Assembly: GCA_964399625.1 (NCBI GenBank)
Contig: CAYNSB010000010.1
Coordinates: forward strand, 18,832 to 82,831
Source: CAYNSB01 sp964399625
GTDB taxonomy: Bacteria; Planctomycetota; Phycisphaerae; Phycisphaerales; UBA1924
Direction: 5' to 3'
Length of the DNA stretch: 64,000 nt
The notes under the pieces were generated by a model. It was not told the origin of the DNA. It did not search any database and saw only the letters and a list, made by a program, of their open reading frames with translations. Positions 6,497-14,705 of the stretch are shown in pieces. The first letter of the stretch is position 1. Each line of letters begins with the position of its first letter. A program made the position numbers and the translations under genes.

Positions 6497-9493
6497 TTAT
6501 TCGCCGCCCGGACGGACCTGCAGCTGCTGGTTCTGGGTGCCCTGCCCGTCGGTCTGCTTGCCGAAGAGGAGGAACCACGGGAACGACCCGCCGCCGCCGC
6601 CGTTGAACGTGTACTGAGCGTCCAGGGCCTTGGTGATCCGGAGCTTCGCCTCGGCGAGGTGGGCGCTCGAGTAGTCATCCAGACGCGACTTGTTCGCGTC
6701 GAGCACCTTGCCGATCTTGCCCTCGAGCTCGCGGAGCTTGGCGGTGGCGAGATTGGCGATGGGCTTGCCCGCCGCGCCGTTGTTGTCCGCGCCGGTGAGC
6801 GAGAGATCGATCAGGCGATCGAGGTGCTCGCGCTGCAGGTTGCGGCGCAGGCTCGAGATCATCGGCTGGCGGTTGGTGAACCGCCCGCCCTCGGACTTGT
6901 CCAGCTCCGCCCACACGGCGCCGTTGATCGCGTTGAGCACCTCGGGCAGCGTCACGGCGTCCTTGTCGCTCGCGTTCAGCGACTCGTTGTCGTACACGCG
7001 CCGGAGCGTCGAGGGGTTCATGAGCATCGTCAGCGCCGAGGACTGCATGCCGATGATGCGGTCGTGGATGGGGAAAACGGGCTCGCTGTCGGCGTTGCCG
7101 CCGCCGTCCCACCACTTGTCGACGGTGAGGCGCGTGAGCAGCTCGGGCGTGATGCCGAACGCCTCGTCCGCGAACGCGTTCTCCAGCACGAACTTGAGCG
7201 CCGCGCGCTGCTGCTCGGGCGGGATGGGCGCGATCGGTGCGCGGTTGCCCGGGTCGCCCTTCTTGTCGCGGTTGATGAACGACCCGCCGAGCCACGTGGA
7301 CATGATGTTCACCGCGTCCATCTGCGTGCCCAGGGTGATGTTGTACCCGCGCCGGGCCTTGGCCCAGCTGTCGCCGTCCTTCACGAACTTGTCGGCGATG
7401 CGATCACGCAGGAACTTCGCCAGACGCATGCGGCTCATGGCGTAGTCGCGCGGGTCGGCCGCGAAGTCGTAGCGCCGCGCGAGCGGGTCGCACCCGCCCG
7501 TGTCCTCGTCGGTCGCGTAGGTGAGCTCGGGCTCGCCGGCGCGCTTCGCGACCTTCTCGGGGTCGTCGAACGTGTACCCGTACTCGATCGCCCACATGTC
7601 GTAGGGGCCCACGCCCATCATGACGTACGGGCCCTGGGCCTCGCCGTCGTTCATGTTGATGTTGACGGGGATGTAGTCCATCACGGATCCCGCGACGGGC
7701 TTGTTCTGTTCCTTCCACTCCTTGCTGTTCACCTGCTTCATCGAGTAGATCGAGGTCGCGCGGAAGTTGTGGCGCAGGCCCAGCGTGTGCCCGACCTCGT
7801 GCATCGTCAGGTCCGCCAGCGCGGGCCCGACGAACCACTCGGGGATGCCGTCGATCTTGTCGCCGTCGTCCTTCTTGGGCTCATCCTTCTTGGGCTCGTC
7901 CTTCTTGCCCTCGTCCTGCGCCGCGACCTTCTCGTCCTCGAGCATGCCCATCACGTCCAGCGAGAGGCCCATGAGCGCCATGTCGCGGGACTTGCCGTCC
8001 GCCGCCATGCACAGGTACGAGTTGCCGCCCACCTCGCCGAGCAGGTTCTTGTACTCGGGGCGCGAGAGCGCGGGCAGATCGCCGGCGGGGATCGGCATGC
8101 CGCCAAAGCCCGTCACGCCCGCGCGCGACGAGAGCGAGGCGAGCGCCGCGTTCTGCTGCAGCACGTCGCGGATGACCTGGTCCCGCTGCGAGGGCGGCGC
8201 GAGCAGCACGCGCGGATCCCACTGCGGACGCCGGGAGAGCCACGCGAGCGTCTCCGGGCTCATGCCCTCCATCGCCTGCTGCGGGAGGAACTCGTTGGCC
8301 TGATACCAGAAGTGGCGGATCCATCCGTCCGTGAGCAGCACGCCCGCGTTGAGGATCTGCCCGGTCATCGGGTTGGGACGGGACGGGCCGATCGCGGTGC
8401 CGATGTCGTTGGCGAGCCAGCGGATGAACGAGTACCGCGTGTCCTCCGGGTCCTTGTCCATGTGGGCGCCGGTCGTCTTGTCCTGGTAATAGACCTCGAC
8501 GGCGTCCTTGATCCCGATCTTCTCGAAGGCCTTGTTCCACGCGAGCGCGCCGTCGCGCACGTAGCGCCGATAGCGCACGGGAACCGTGTGCTCGACGTAG
8601 TACACGATGGGCTTCTTGGGCGGGGAGAGCTTGAGCTTGGGATCGGCCTTCTCGAGCTGCCAGCGGTTCACGTAGCGCGTCCAGACCTCGTCGGAGCGGA
8701 ACTTGCCCAGGTCGCGGAAGTACGTGTAGAAGAACCCGACGCGGTTGTCCGCGACGCGCGGCTTGTAGCTCGGATTCTCCGGCAGCACGCTCACGTTGTA
8801 GTGGAACGTCTTGAGCACGCCGCCCGCCACGGGCACCTCGAACGCCGCGACGAAGTTCTCGGGGAAGCTCTTGACCTCCTTGATCGTCGCGAGCTTGGTG
8901 TTGGCGCCGTTGCCCGAGTACCCGTAGAACGTGGTGAGCTGCCCCACCAGCAGGGCGTCCAGATCGATCACGGGCTGCCCGTTGGGGCCCATGCACACGA
9001 TCGGCACGTCGAAGACGACGCGATCGGTGAAGTGGTTCTGGAGCGAGTCCTTGGACTCGTTGTCGCCCGTGGAGCGCACGCTGACCTGCGGCGTGATGAA
9101 GGCGAGGCGCTTGTCGATCTGCTTCCAGAAGCCCCAGATGGTCCCCGCCTGCAGCCCGGCGAAGATCTCGCCCGTGGGGAGCGTCATCGAGAACATGTGC
9201 TTCTGGTTCTGGTAGCCGCGCGGAAGCTCGGCGAGCAGCTGGTGGTCCTTCTTGCGCTGCCAGATCGTCATGAACGGCTCTTCGCCGCCCGACACGTTGA
9301 CCTTCTCGTAGCCCTCGGAGACCTCCTTGAAGGGCGGGTAGTCCGGCTTCTCCGCCTCTTTCGCGGGCGCGCCCGCGGCCGCGGGCGGGGGCGTCGCGGG
9401 AGGTTTCCCGTCCTGCGCCATCGTCAGATAGGCGAATCCGCCCAGCGAGGCAATGGAACCGGCGATGATGGCAAGGGCGCGCGGCGTGAGCAT
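6497..9493 (-). CDS. Secreted zinc-dependent metalloprotease (metzincin type)
   Basis: A 998-residue exported protease with a hydrophobic N-terminal signal (residues 5-26, ending TMAQ) and an Ala/Pro linker. The zinc site HEVGHTLGLRHNF lies near residue 565, and a downstream SVMDY supplies the Met-turn expected of metzincins. The architecture (long N-terminal region with KTFHYNVSVLPENPSYKPR, then the protease domain, then a helical C-terminal part) matches the large bacterial zinc-dependent metalloproteases carrying DUF5117/DUF5118-type regions. A Lys/Asp/Glu-rich linker (GKKDEPKKDEPKKD) sits just before the zinc motif. The ribosome site is GAGGAG. Substrate unknown; likely periplasmic or extracellular protein turnover. 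Confidence 0.88.
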   Translation of the reverse strand: MLTPRALAIIAGSIASLGGFAYLTMAQDGKPPATPPPAAAGAPAKEAEKPDYPPFKEVSEGYEKVNVSGGEEPFMTIWQRKKDHQLLAELPRGYQNQKHMFSMTLPTGEIFAGLQAGTIWGFWKQIDKRLAFITPQVSVRSTGDNESKDSLQNHFTDRVVFDVPIVCMGPNGQPVIDLDALLVGQLTTFYGYSGNGANTKLATIKEVKSFPENFVAAFEVPVAGGVLKTFHYNVSVLPENPSYKPRVADNRVGFFYTYFRDLGKFRSDEVWTRYVNRWQLEKADPKLKLSPPKKPIVYYVEHTVPVRYRRYVRDGALAWNKAFEKIGIKDAVEVYYQDKTTGAHMDKDPEDTRYSFIRWLANDIGTAIGPSRPNPMTGQILNAGVLLTDGWIRHFWYQANEFLPQQAMEGMSPETLAWLSRRPQWDPRVLLAPPSQRDQVIRDVLQQNAALASLSSRAGVTGFGGMPIPAGDLPALSRPEYKNLLGEVGGNSYLCMAADGKSRDMALMGLSLDVMGMLEDEKVAAQDEGKKDEPKKDEPKKDDGDKIDGIPEWFVGPALADLTMHEVGHTLGLRHNFRATSIYSMKQVNSKEWKEQNKPVAGSVMDYIPVNINMNDGEAQGPYVMMGVGPYDMWAIEYGYTFDDPEKVAKRAGEPELTYATDEDTGGCDPLARRYDFAADPRDYAMSRMRLAKFLRDRIADKFVKDGDSWAKARRGYNITLGTQMDAVNIMSTWLGGSFINRDKKGDPGNRAPIAPIPPEQQRAALKFVLENAFADEAFGITPELLTRLTVDKWWDGGGNADSEPVFPIHDRIIGMQSSALTMLMNPSTLRRVYDNESLNASDKDAVTLPEVLNAINGAVWAELDKSEGGRFTNRQPMISSLRRNLQREHLDRLIDLSLTGADNNGAAGKPIANLATAKLRELEGKIGKVLDANKSRLDDYSSAHLAEAKLRITKALDAQYTFNGGGGGSFPWFLLFGKQTDGQGTQNQQLQVRPGGE

Positions 9494-9705
9494 GTCGGAG
9501 ACTCCTCAGGAGGTTGTTTCAATCAAGATGCGCCGCAATCGCGTTGGAGGCAACGCGCGACGCTGCAATCGAATCGGATCGACCGCCCGCCCCATCTTGG
9601 ACCAACGAATGATCCGCCCGGATGCCGATTTCGGCTCCCAAGGGCTCATAGTACGAATCGAAATATGTGGTTTGTTCGTGCGATCGAAACACGAACGCCG
9701 GAACT

Positions 9706-10710
9706 TCAGTGCGCTGCGATGCCGCGACTCTGGAGGAACGCGCCAAGGGTGATCGCCGCGAAGAGCACAGCCGCGATCTGGAACGGACGGTCCTTGGACG
9801 CGAGCTCCGTGGGGTCGTCGAACTGGCCCCGCTCCAGCAGCACGATGCAGCGGAGAAGTCCATAGGTCGCCGGAAGCATCGTGAACCACAGCGTGTTGAG
9901 CACCGCGACGGACTTGGCGGTCTGGGCCTGCACGTACCCCGCATAGGTGACGAGCGTCGCGACCGCGGTCACGACCACGGCCATGCGCAGCAGGTCGTCG
10001 GTGTAGTCCTGCTGGACCTTGCGCGTGGACGCGACAGCATCGCCCATGGTCCGCCGCTCACCCAGGCGCTTGCCGAAGGCGAGGAACATCGAGATGAAGA
10101 AGGTCACGTTCAGGAGCCAGGAGCTGGGAACAACTCCCGCCGCCGCGCACCCGCCCAGCACGCGCAGCACGAAGCCCGCGGCCAGCGAGATCACATCGAG
10201 CACGGCGTGGTGTTTGAAGATCGCGCTATACAGATTTGTATTGACGATGTAGATCGCGACCGCGACGCCGAGCCAGATGGCCGACGGACGGACGCCCGAT
10301 CCCGTCTCCAGCCCCATGAGGTGGGGCAGCCCCGCGAGCAGGATGCACGCCACCGCAACGACAACGAGCGTGCCGGAGAACGTCCACGCGGCGGGCACGG
10401 GCACCGCCCCCGAAGCGATCGGGCGGTGCTTCTTGCGCGGATGGAGTCGATCGGCCTCGACGTCGCGGATGTCGTTGACGATGTAGCACGAGCTGGACGC
10501 GAACGCGAAAGCCATGAAGGCGAACGCGACCGAGAGCGCCATGGCCAGCGTCGGGGGCGTGCCCGAGGCGATGGCGTACATAGGGCCGATGACCACGAAC
10601 GCGCCCTTGGCCCACTGGTGCGGGCGCGCGAGCTTCACCAGGCTCAGCGGCAGAGGCCGGCGGGCGGGAGCCGCGGCGTGGGCTGGGTTTTCCGTGGGCA
10701 GCGACGTCAT
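9706..10710 (-). CDS. UbiA-family prenyltransferase (decaprenyl-phosphate phosphoribosyltransferase-like)
   Basis: Polytopic membrane enzyme of 334 residues with about nine hydrophobic segments. Motifs: LVKLARPHQWAKGAFV near residue 25, the first Asp-rich motif NDIRDVEADRLHPRKKHRP near residue 80 and a second NTNLYSAIFKHHAVLDVIS motif near 165. The HQW and HPxKxxRP wording fits the branch that includes DPPR synthase (phosphoribosyl transfer to polyprenyl phosphate) more than quinone-pathway UbiA. It would act in the inner membrane in lipid-linked sugar supply. ATG 10710 is chosen; the frame extends upstream without family similarity. No partner oxidoreductase genes are adjacent, so the substrate is inferred from motif resemblance only. 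Confidence 0.82.
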   Translation of the reverse strand: MTSLPTENPAHAAAPARRPLPLSLVKLARPHQWAKGAFVVIGPMYAIASGTPPTLAMALSVAFAFMAFAFASSSCYIVNDIRDVEADRLHPRKKHRPIASGAVPVPAAWTFSGTLVVVAVACILLAGLPHLMGLETGSGVRPSAIWLGVAVAIYIVNTNLYSAIFKHHAVLDVISLAAGFVLRVLGGCAAAGVVPSSWLLNVTFFISMFLAFGKRLGERRTMGDAVASTRKVQQDYTDDLLRMAVVVTAVATLVTYAGYVQAQTAKSVAVLNTLWFTMLPATYGLLRCIVLLERGQFDDPTELASKDRPFQIAAVLFAAITLGAFLQSRGIAAH

Positions 10711-10866
10711 GCGATGCGAGCATCCTTGGCGCGAGGTCTGGAAACTATCGTCTCGATGACCGGCCCCATGCAACCATCGGGGTCCGCGGAGCGAATGTAG
10801 GGTTCCGTCCGGATGCGAGACGCGCGGGAACTGCCTGAATTTCGTGGTGACTTGGGCCTGACAGGA

Positions 10867-10872
10867 TAAACT
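10867..10872 (+). promoter_or_regulatory. -10 box of a probable leaderless promoter
   Basis: TAAACT ends 6 nt before the ATG at 10879, so transcription would start at or next to the start codon; no Shine-Dalgarno sequence is present. Confidence 0.5.
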
Positions 10873-10878
10873 CCAGTG

Positions 10879-11184
10879 ATGAAGCGCTGGTGGCGCCACA
10901 TCGCGGTGTTGATGAGTGTGCTGGCCCTCTTGGGGGTTCAGTCGCACGCGTACTGGCACCGGCACGATTGTGCTCACGCCGGGCATTTCGAGCTCGGCGA
11001 CGATCACCAGTGCCAGGTGTGCGCCGTTAGCGCTCAGGCGACGGGCGACGGAATCGATACGACGCCGGTCGTCGCTGTCGCTGATGCTCCGTCGGCCGTC
11101 GTGCGCACCTTCGCTCCGCAGATCCACGGCGTGCGAGCGATCGATGTCGTGCGTTCACGCGGGCCGCCCGCTCGGATCGCCTGA
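10879..11184 (+). CDS. Small exported Cys/His-rich protein (DUF2946-like)
   Basis: A 101-residue protein with an N-terminal membrane segment or signal (RHIAVLMSVLALLGVQSHA) followed by a dense metal-ligand patch: HRHDCAHAGH, then HQCQVC about 10 residues later. The rest is a low-complexity tail. The layout of a signal plus HxC...CxxC close to the membrane resembles DUF2946/CopL-like small proteins associated with copper, but the match is weak and the ligand role is inferred. It starts a same-strand run with two pseudopilins and two secreted proteins. GTG 10876 directly before ATG 10879 is an alternative start. Confidence 0.55.
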   Translation: MKRWWRHIAVLMSVLALLGVQSHAYWHRHDCAHAGHFELGDDHQCQVCAVSAQATGDGIDTTPVVAVADAPSAVVRTFAPQIHGVRAIDVVRSRGPPARIA

Positions 11185-11277
11185 ACCGCGGCCCGCGGCG
11201 CTGATCCGGCGCGGCGGGCGATCCCTCATCAGCACACGTTCTCTTTCCTGATCCACACTTCGATCTGGAGGTGGTCC

Positions 11278-12093
11278 ATGCGTTCGCGTGGATTCACGCT
11301 GATCGAGCTGCTGGTGGTCATCGCGATCATCGGTCTGCTCATCAGCATCTTGGTCCCCGCCCTCGGCGGGGCTCGTCGGTCCGCGCTGGCGACGCGTTGC
11401 CTGAGCAACATCCGGCAACTCGAGCTGGCGCACACGCTGTACGCCGACGCCAATAAGGGCTTCTTCGTGGACGCGGGCCTCGGGCACGGCGGGTTGAGCG
11501 ACGTGCGCGATGCCTGGCCGATCACCCTCGCCCCGTACTACGGCGAGGGTCCCATCGCGCTGCGTTCTCCGGTGGACAAGAGCCGCTGGTGGCCGCAGAG
11601 CATGGGCGGAACGAGCGCGGGGCTCACGCTCGCGGAGGCGCTAGAGGCCGAGCGATCGGGGCAGGATCCGCGCGGGCAGATCGCCCGCTGGACCAGCTAC
11701 GGGCTCAGCAGTTTCACGACGCGCTTCGCGGTGCCCAGCGTGACGGCGCCGAATGGCGGACGGTACCTGGGGCCGTGGGACAACCTCTCACGGATTCCTC
11801 GGCCATCCGCGACGTCGCACTTCCTGATCATGACCTTTGGCGAGGATGGGGATCCGGGCGGATTTGCGCGCTCGGACCATGTGCACGTGGAAGACTGGGG
11901 ACAACTCGGCGAGTCCAACGCGCCGGCGTACGCCGCGTCGCAGTGCGAGACCGGAGCGCACGGCGGCAAGGCGCGGACGCCCGACGCGAGATCCAACTAC
12001 GGGTTTCTCGATGGGCACGCCGAAACGTTGCGGTTTGGGCAGGTGTATCGCTCGTTATACGACAACAGGTTCTTTCCCGACTACGCGCGATAG
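11278..12093 (+). CDS. Pseudopilin-like protein with DGH C-terminal motif
   Basis: A 271-residue type II secretion-like pseudopilin. The class III signal is MRSRG/FTLIELLVVIAIIGLL, so prepilin peptidase would cut after Gly5 and methylate Phe; Glu5 of the mature chain is present. The rest is a variable globular domain ending with NYGFLDGHAETLRFGQVY, the DGH box seen in the very common planctomycete pseudopilin family. A GGAGG ribosome site precedes the ATG. It lies upstream of a dockerin-tagged secreted protein in the same direction. Whether it forms a minor pilin or a secretion adaptor is unknown. Confidence 0.9.
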   Translation: MRSRGFTLIELLVVIAIIGLLISILVPALGGARRSALATRCLSNIRQLELAHTLYADANKGFFVDAGLGHGGLSDVRDAWPITLAPYYGEGPIALRSPVDKSRWWPQSMGGTSAGLTLAEALEAERSGQDPRGQIARWTSYGLSSFTTRFAVPSVTAPNGGRYLGPWDNLSRIPRPSATSHFLIMTFGEDGDPGGFARSDHVHVEDWGQLGESNAPAYAASQCETGAHGGKARTPDARSNYGFLDGHAETLRFGQVYRSLYDNRFFPDYAR

Positions 12094-12126
12094 CGCGTGG
12101 CGGACACATGACAAGGAACGAAGATC

Positions 12127-12975
12127 ATGAACACAACGACACGGCTCGCTCGCTGCTCGGGGTTCGCGCTCTGCGCGTGGGCCGCCAGCACGGGCGAGGC
12201 TCAGGTCCACGCGACCGACGTGATCCTGCAGGTTCAGAACGGCCGGATCGTGACGGGGCGGGTGGACAACGGCGTCACCGATGCGCCCAGATACGTGTTC
12301 CTGGGCACGCTGGGCGACACGGGCGTTCCCGGTGGCACGGCCAATCCGGGATTCGATTCGGAGAACGGTACGTTTGCGCCGCAGCAGCTCGTGGGGATCA
12401 CGGTGCGCAAGGCGCTGCGGATCTGGAACGGAAGCGGATTCTCGCTCATCAGCGGGGGGCCGAATCCCGTGACCACGATGCGGCTGGTCCGAAACTCCAC
12501 CGCGGTGTCAACGCCCAACGTTGATCCATCGTCGGGGACCCTCGGACCGGATCTGACGCTCGGGCAGTCCAACTCGTTGGGGCGACTGCACCAGCACCCG
12601 GCCTACCTGCTCCAGGGAGGAACGGCCCCGGGCATCTACATGCTCGAAGTGCAGGCGTGGATGGGCGATGCCTCGACGGGCGTCTCCGATCCCATCTGCC
12701 TGCTGTTCAACCAGAACTCGGCGCAAACGGACGTGGACGCCGCGTTCAACTGGGCCGAGGCCAACTTCCACTCGCCTCCACCGCCCGCGTGCTTCGCGAA
12801 CTGCGACGGCAGCACGGGCTCACCGACGCTCACGGCGGCGGACTTCACGTGCTTCTTGACGAAGTTCCGAGCGGGCGACCCTTACGCCAACTGCGACGGG
12901 AGCACGGGCTCCCCCACGCTCACCGCTGCGGACTTCACGTGCTTCCTGGCTTCGTTTCGTGCGGGGTGCCCATGA
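12127..12975 (+). CDS. Secreted protein with doubled GC-type dockerin C-terminus
   Basis: A 282-residue exported protein. After a signal (ARCSGFALCAWAASTGEA) comes a beta-rich domain of about 190 residues containing NPGFDSENGTF, ALRIWNGSGF and APGIYMLEVQAW, then a Pro-rich joint and two 30-residue repeats, each ANCDGSTGSPTLTAADF followed by TCFL and a xxFRAG turn, the protein ending in GCP. That tail is the GC-type dockerin anchor known from Phycisphaerae, believed to direct surface attachment or sorting. The main domain is paralogous to the next gene, which instead ends in a PEP-CTERM. An AAGGAACGA ribosome site precedes the ATG. Confidence 0.85.
   Translation: MNTTTRLARCSGFALCAWAASTGEAQVHATDVILQVQNGRIVTGRVDNGVTDAPRYVFLGTLGDTGVPGGTANPGFDSENGTFAPQQLVGITVRKALRIWNGSGFSLISGGPNPVTTMRLVRNSTAVSTPNVDPSSGTLGPDLTLGQSNSLGRLHQHPAYLLQGGTAPGIYMLEVQAWMGDASTGVSDPICLLFNQNSAQTDVDAAFNWAEANFHSPPPPACFANCDGSTGSPTLTAADFTCFLTKFRAGDPYANCDGSTGSPTLTAADFTCFLASFRAGCP
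12799..12972 (+). repeat. 90-bp tandem repeat encoding the dockerin-type units
   Basis: Two units with a period of 90 bp (starting near 12799 and 12889) encode the two NCDGSTGSPTLTAADF repeats. The copies differ at several silent positions, so this is a real internal duplication and not an assembly echo. Confidence 0.9.
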
Positions 12976-13046
12976 CCGTTCGGGCACGCCAACCTGGAAT
13001 CGATGTCGCCGCGCCCGTGCTGGGCGTGGCTGTTTCGCAAGACCAC

Positions 13047-13065
13047 GCGGAGCGTCACGCTCCGC
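13047..13065 (+). terminator. Hairpin between the dockerin and PEP-CTERM paralogues
   Basis: Perfect 8-bp stem GCGGAGCG (13047-13054) with CGCTCCGC (13058-13065), loop TCA, followed by TTCTC. The U-tract is short, so this may be a weak terminator or an mRNA processing or stability element that uncouples the two genes. Confidence 0.5.
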
Positions 13066-13085
13066 TTCTCAGAAAGGTTCTCTCC

Positions 13086-13778
13086 ATGCGTTCTGTGATG
13101 ACATGTGTGCTGTCCGGGATCGCTCTGGCATTGCTGCCCGCGGCCGCCTTGCCTTCGGCGAGGGGCGATGTCGGGTTCCGCATTGCGGACAATCGGTTGG
13201 TGACCTGGGAAGAGGACGATGCCGCACCGCCCGGCGAGAACTGGATCGCGCCTCGGCGCGTGTTCGGCGCCGATCTCGTGCTGATCGATGGGGTTCCCAC
13301 GTCCAACGATCCCGGGTTCAACGGCGAGGACGGAACGCTCAGCGGGTTCCGCCTCGGCTTCAACGTGCTCAAGGCGGCGCGGATCTGGAGCGTCGCCTCG
13401 CACGATTTCGGCTCGATCTCGCCGCTGAGCGTGACGATGGACTCGGCGCTCGTGGGCGGCGTGGCGACGCCGGCGAGCGACCCCGCGTCGCCGATCGCGG
13501 GGCCCAACGTGCTGGTGCCCGCGGGCGAGTTCGACTTCCACTATGACTTCAACCTGAACGGGACGACCCCGGGGATCTATCTCCTCGAACTGCAGATTAC
13601 AACGGACAGGCCCGGAATCGCGGCATCGTTGCCCTACTGGGTGACGCTGAACTACGGGCTCGACGCCTCCGAGCACGCGGCGGCGGTCCTGTGGGTTGAG
13701 CAGAACCTGGTGCCCGCTCCCTCTGGCCTTGGCGTGTTGCTGGGGTGCGGATTGCTGGCGATGCGCCGACGCCGCTGA
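13086..13778 (+). CDS. PEP-CTERM-type secreted protein, paralogue of the preceding gene
   Basis: A 230-residue protein with a signal peptide (MTCVLSGIALALLPAAALPS) and a C-terminal sorting tail: VPAPSGLG, a hydrophobic stretch, then MRRRR, the variant PEP-CTERM seen in planctomycetes and recognised by exosortase-type systems. The body shares landmarks in order with the upstream dockerin protein: DPGFNGEDGTL, LKAARIWS, TPGIYLLELQI and a terminal AAAVLWVEQN helix. The two genes are therefore duplicates that acquired different surface-sorting tails. No enzymatic motif seen. ATG 13086 is chosen because it gives the signal peptide; GAAAGG lies upstream. Confidence 0.82.
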   Translation: MRSVMTCVLSGIALALLPAAALPSARGDVGFRIADNRLVTWEEDDAAPPGENWIAPRRVFGADLVLIDGVPTSNDPGFNGEDGTLSGFRLGFNVLKAARIWSVASHDFGSISPLSVTMDSALVGGVATPASDPASPIAGPNVLVPAGEFDFHYDFNLNGTTPGIYLLELQITTDRPGIAASLPYWVTLNYGLDASEHAAAVLWVEQNLVPAPSGLGVLLGCGLLAMRRRR

Positions 13779-13788
13779 GGCACAGACC

Positions 13789-13824
13789 GCGCGGGCCGCC
13801 GCTGACGTGGAGGCCCGCGCTTTC
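13789..13824 (+). terminator. Hairpin after the PEP-CTERM gene
   Basis: Perfect 9-bp stem GCGCGGGCC (13789-13797) with GGCCCGCGC (13812-13820), followed by TTTC. It lies 11 nt after the stop codon, the usual place for an intrinsic terminator; the U-tract is short. Confidence 0.6.
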
Positions 13825-13846
13825 GAGACCATTCGGGAACTCAACC

Positions 13847-14701
13847 ATGGATTGCCCGAGACGCAGCGCCTTCACCCTCATCGAACTCCTGCTCGTCATC
13901 GCGGTCATCGCGGTGCTGATCGGGATCCTCTTGCCCGCGCTGGCCCACGCCCGCCACAGCGCCCGCCTCACGGCGTGCGAGGCGAACCTGCGCTCTCGCG
14001 GGCAGGCGGTGCAGATCTACACGAGCAGCGAGCGGGATGCGATGCCGCCGGGCCTGCTGACATGGAACCGGCGACAGGACGACGGGTCGTATCAGAGCTC
14101 ACTTTGGAACCTCGGGAGGTTCTTGGCGGACTACTCGGGGGCTCCGTTTCTCAGCGATCCCGATCTGCCCTTCGATGCGCCCACGGGGATGTGGCGGTGT
14201 CCGGAGATCCGGCGCGAGCAGGACGGAGCGTACTCCACGCACCAGTCGATCACGCACCAAGCGCCCAACGCAGGAGCGTTTTCCGTCGCGTATGTGGACG
14301 ACGAAACGGGAGACCGGCAGACGTTTCCCAACGTGCTCAACGGGTGGGAGGGACAGGCCGGAGCGTGGATGAGCGCGTCGACCATCCCGCGACCCTCCGA
14401 TGTCGTCGCGATCTTCGACAGCGTCACGTTCTTCTTCATCCCGCACGGGCATCGGCACGCCAACGAGACGATCTTCCGAGCGTACCAGCTCGTCGCGGGA
14501 CTGGAGAACGATGTCCGGGGCACGCACACGGCGATGGCCCGACTGCCCGCGGAGTTCGCCGACGGGCACACGGGCACGCTCCCCATGACCGCCGCCTATT
14601 GGCAGGACCAGAGCCGCTCCTACACACCACCCGGCGGAGGACCGAGCGTGGATCTTTACGACCGTGAGGTGCAGCGCCTGCAGTGGTACGTCCGGCGATG
14701 A
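13847..14701 (+). CDS. Pseudopilin-like protein, second copy
   Basis: A 284-residue protein with a class III prepilin start (MDCPRRSA/FTLIELLLVIAVIAVLIG), predicted cleavage after Ala8, a non-standard residue because Gly is usual. The globular part includes CEANLRSRGQAVQIYTSSE, DLPFDAPTGMWRCPEIRREQ and FADGHTGTL, the last corresponding to the DGH box of planctomycete pseudopilins. It closes a same-strand run (Cys/His peptide, pseudopilin, two tagged secreted proteins, pseudopilin) and ends only 4 nt from the convergent giant beta-helix gene. ATG 13847 is chosen; the frame extends further upstream without signal character. Confidence 0.85.
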   Translation: MDCPRRSAFTLIELLLVIAVIAVLIGILLPALAHARHSARLTACEANLRSRGQAVQIYTSSERDAMPPGLLTWNRRQDDGSYQSSLWNLGRFLADYSGAPFLSDPDLPFDAPTGMWRCPEIRREQDGAYSTHQSITHQAPNAGAFSVAYVDDETGDRQTFPNVLNGWEGQAGAWMSASTIPRPSDVVAIFDSVTFFFIPHGHRHANETIFRAYQLVAGLENDVRGTHTAMARLPAEFADGHTGTLPMTAAYWQDQSRSYTPPGGGPSVDLYDREVQRLQWYVRR

Positions 14702-14705
14702 TGCC

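Noticed and set aside
6146..9865. A 1239-codon plus-strand open frame opposite the metalloprotease gene
   Set aside because: It is a shadow of the minus-strand gene: its translation is low-complexity Arg/Val/His/Leu with no domain, while the minus frame has a signal peptide and an intact zinc site.
12799..12972. The 90-bp tandem repeat as a sequencing or assembly artefact
   Set aside because: The two units differ at several silent positions and encode the doubled repeat expected of this dockerin type.
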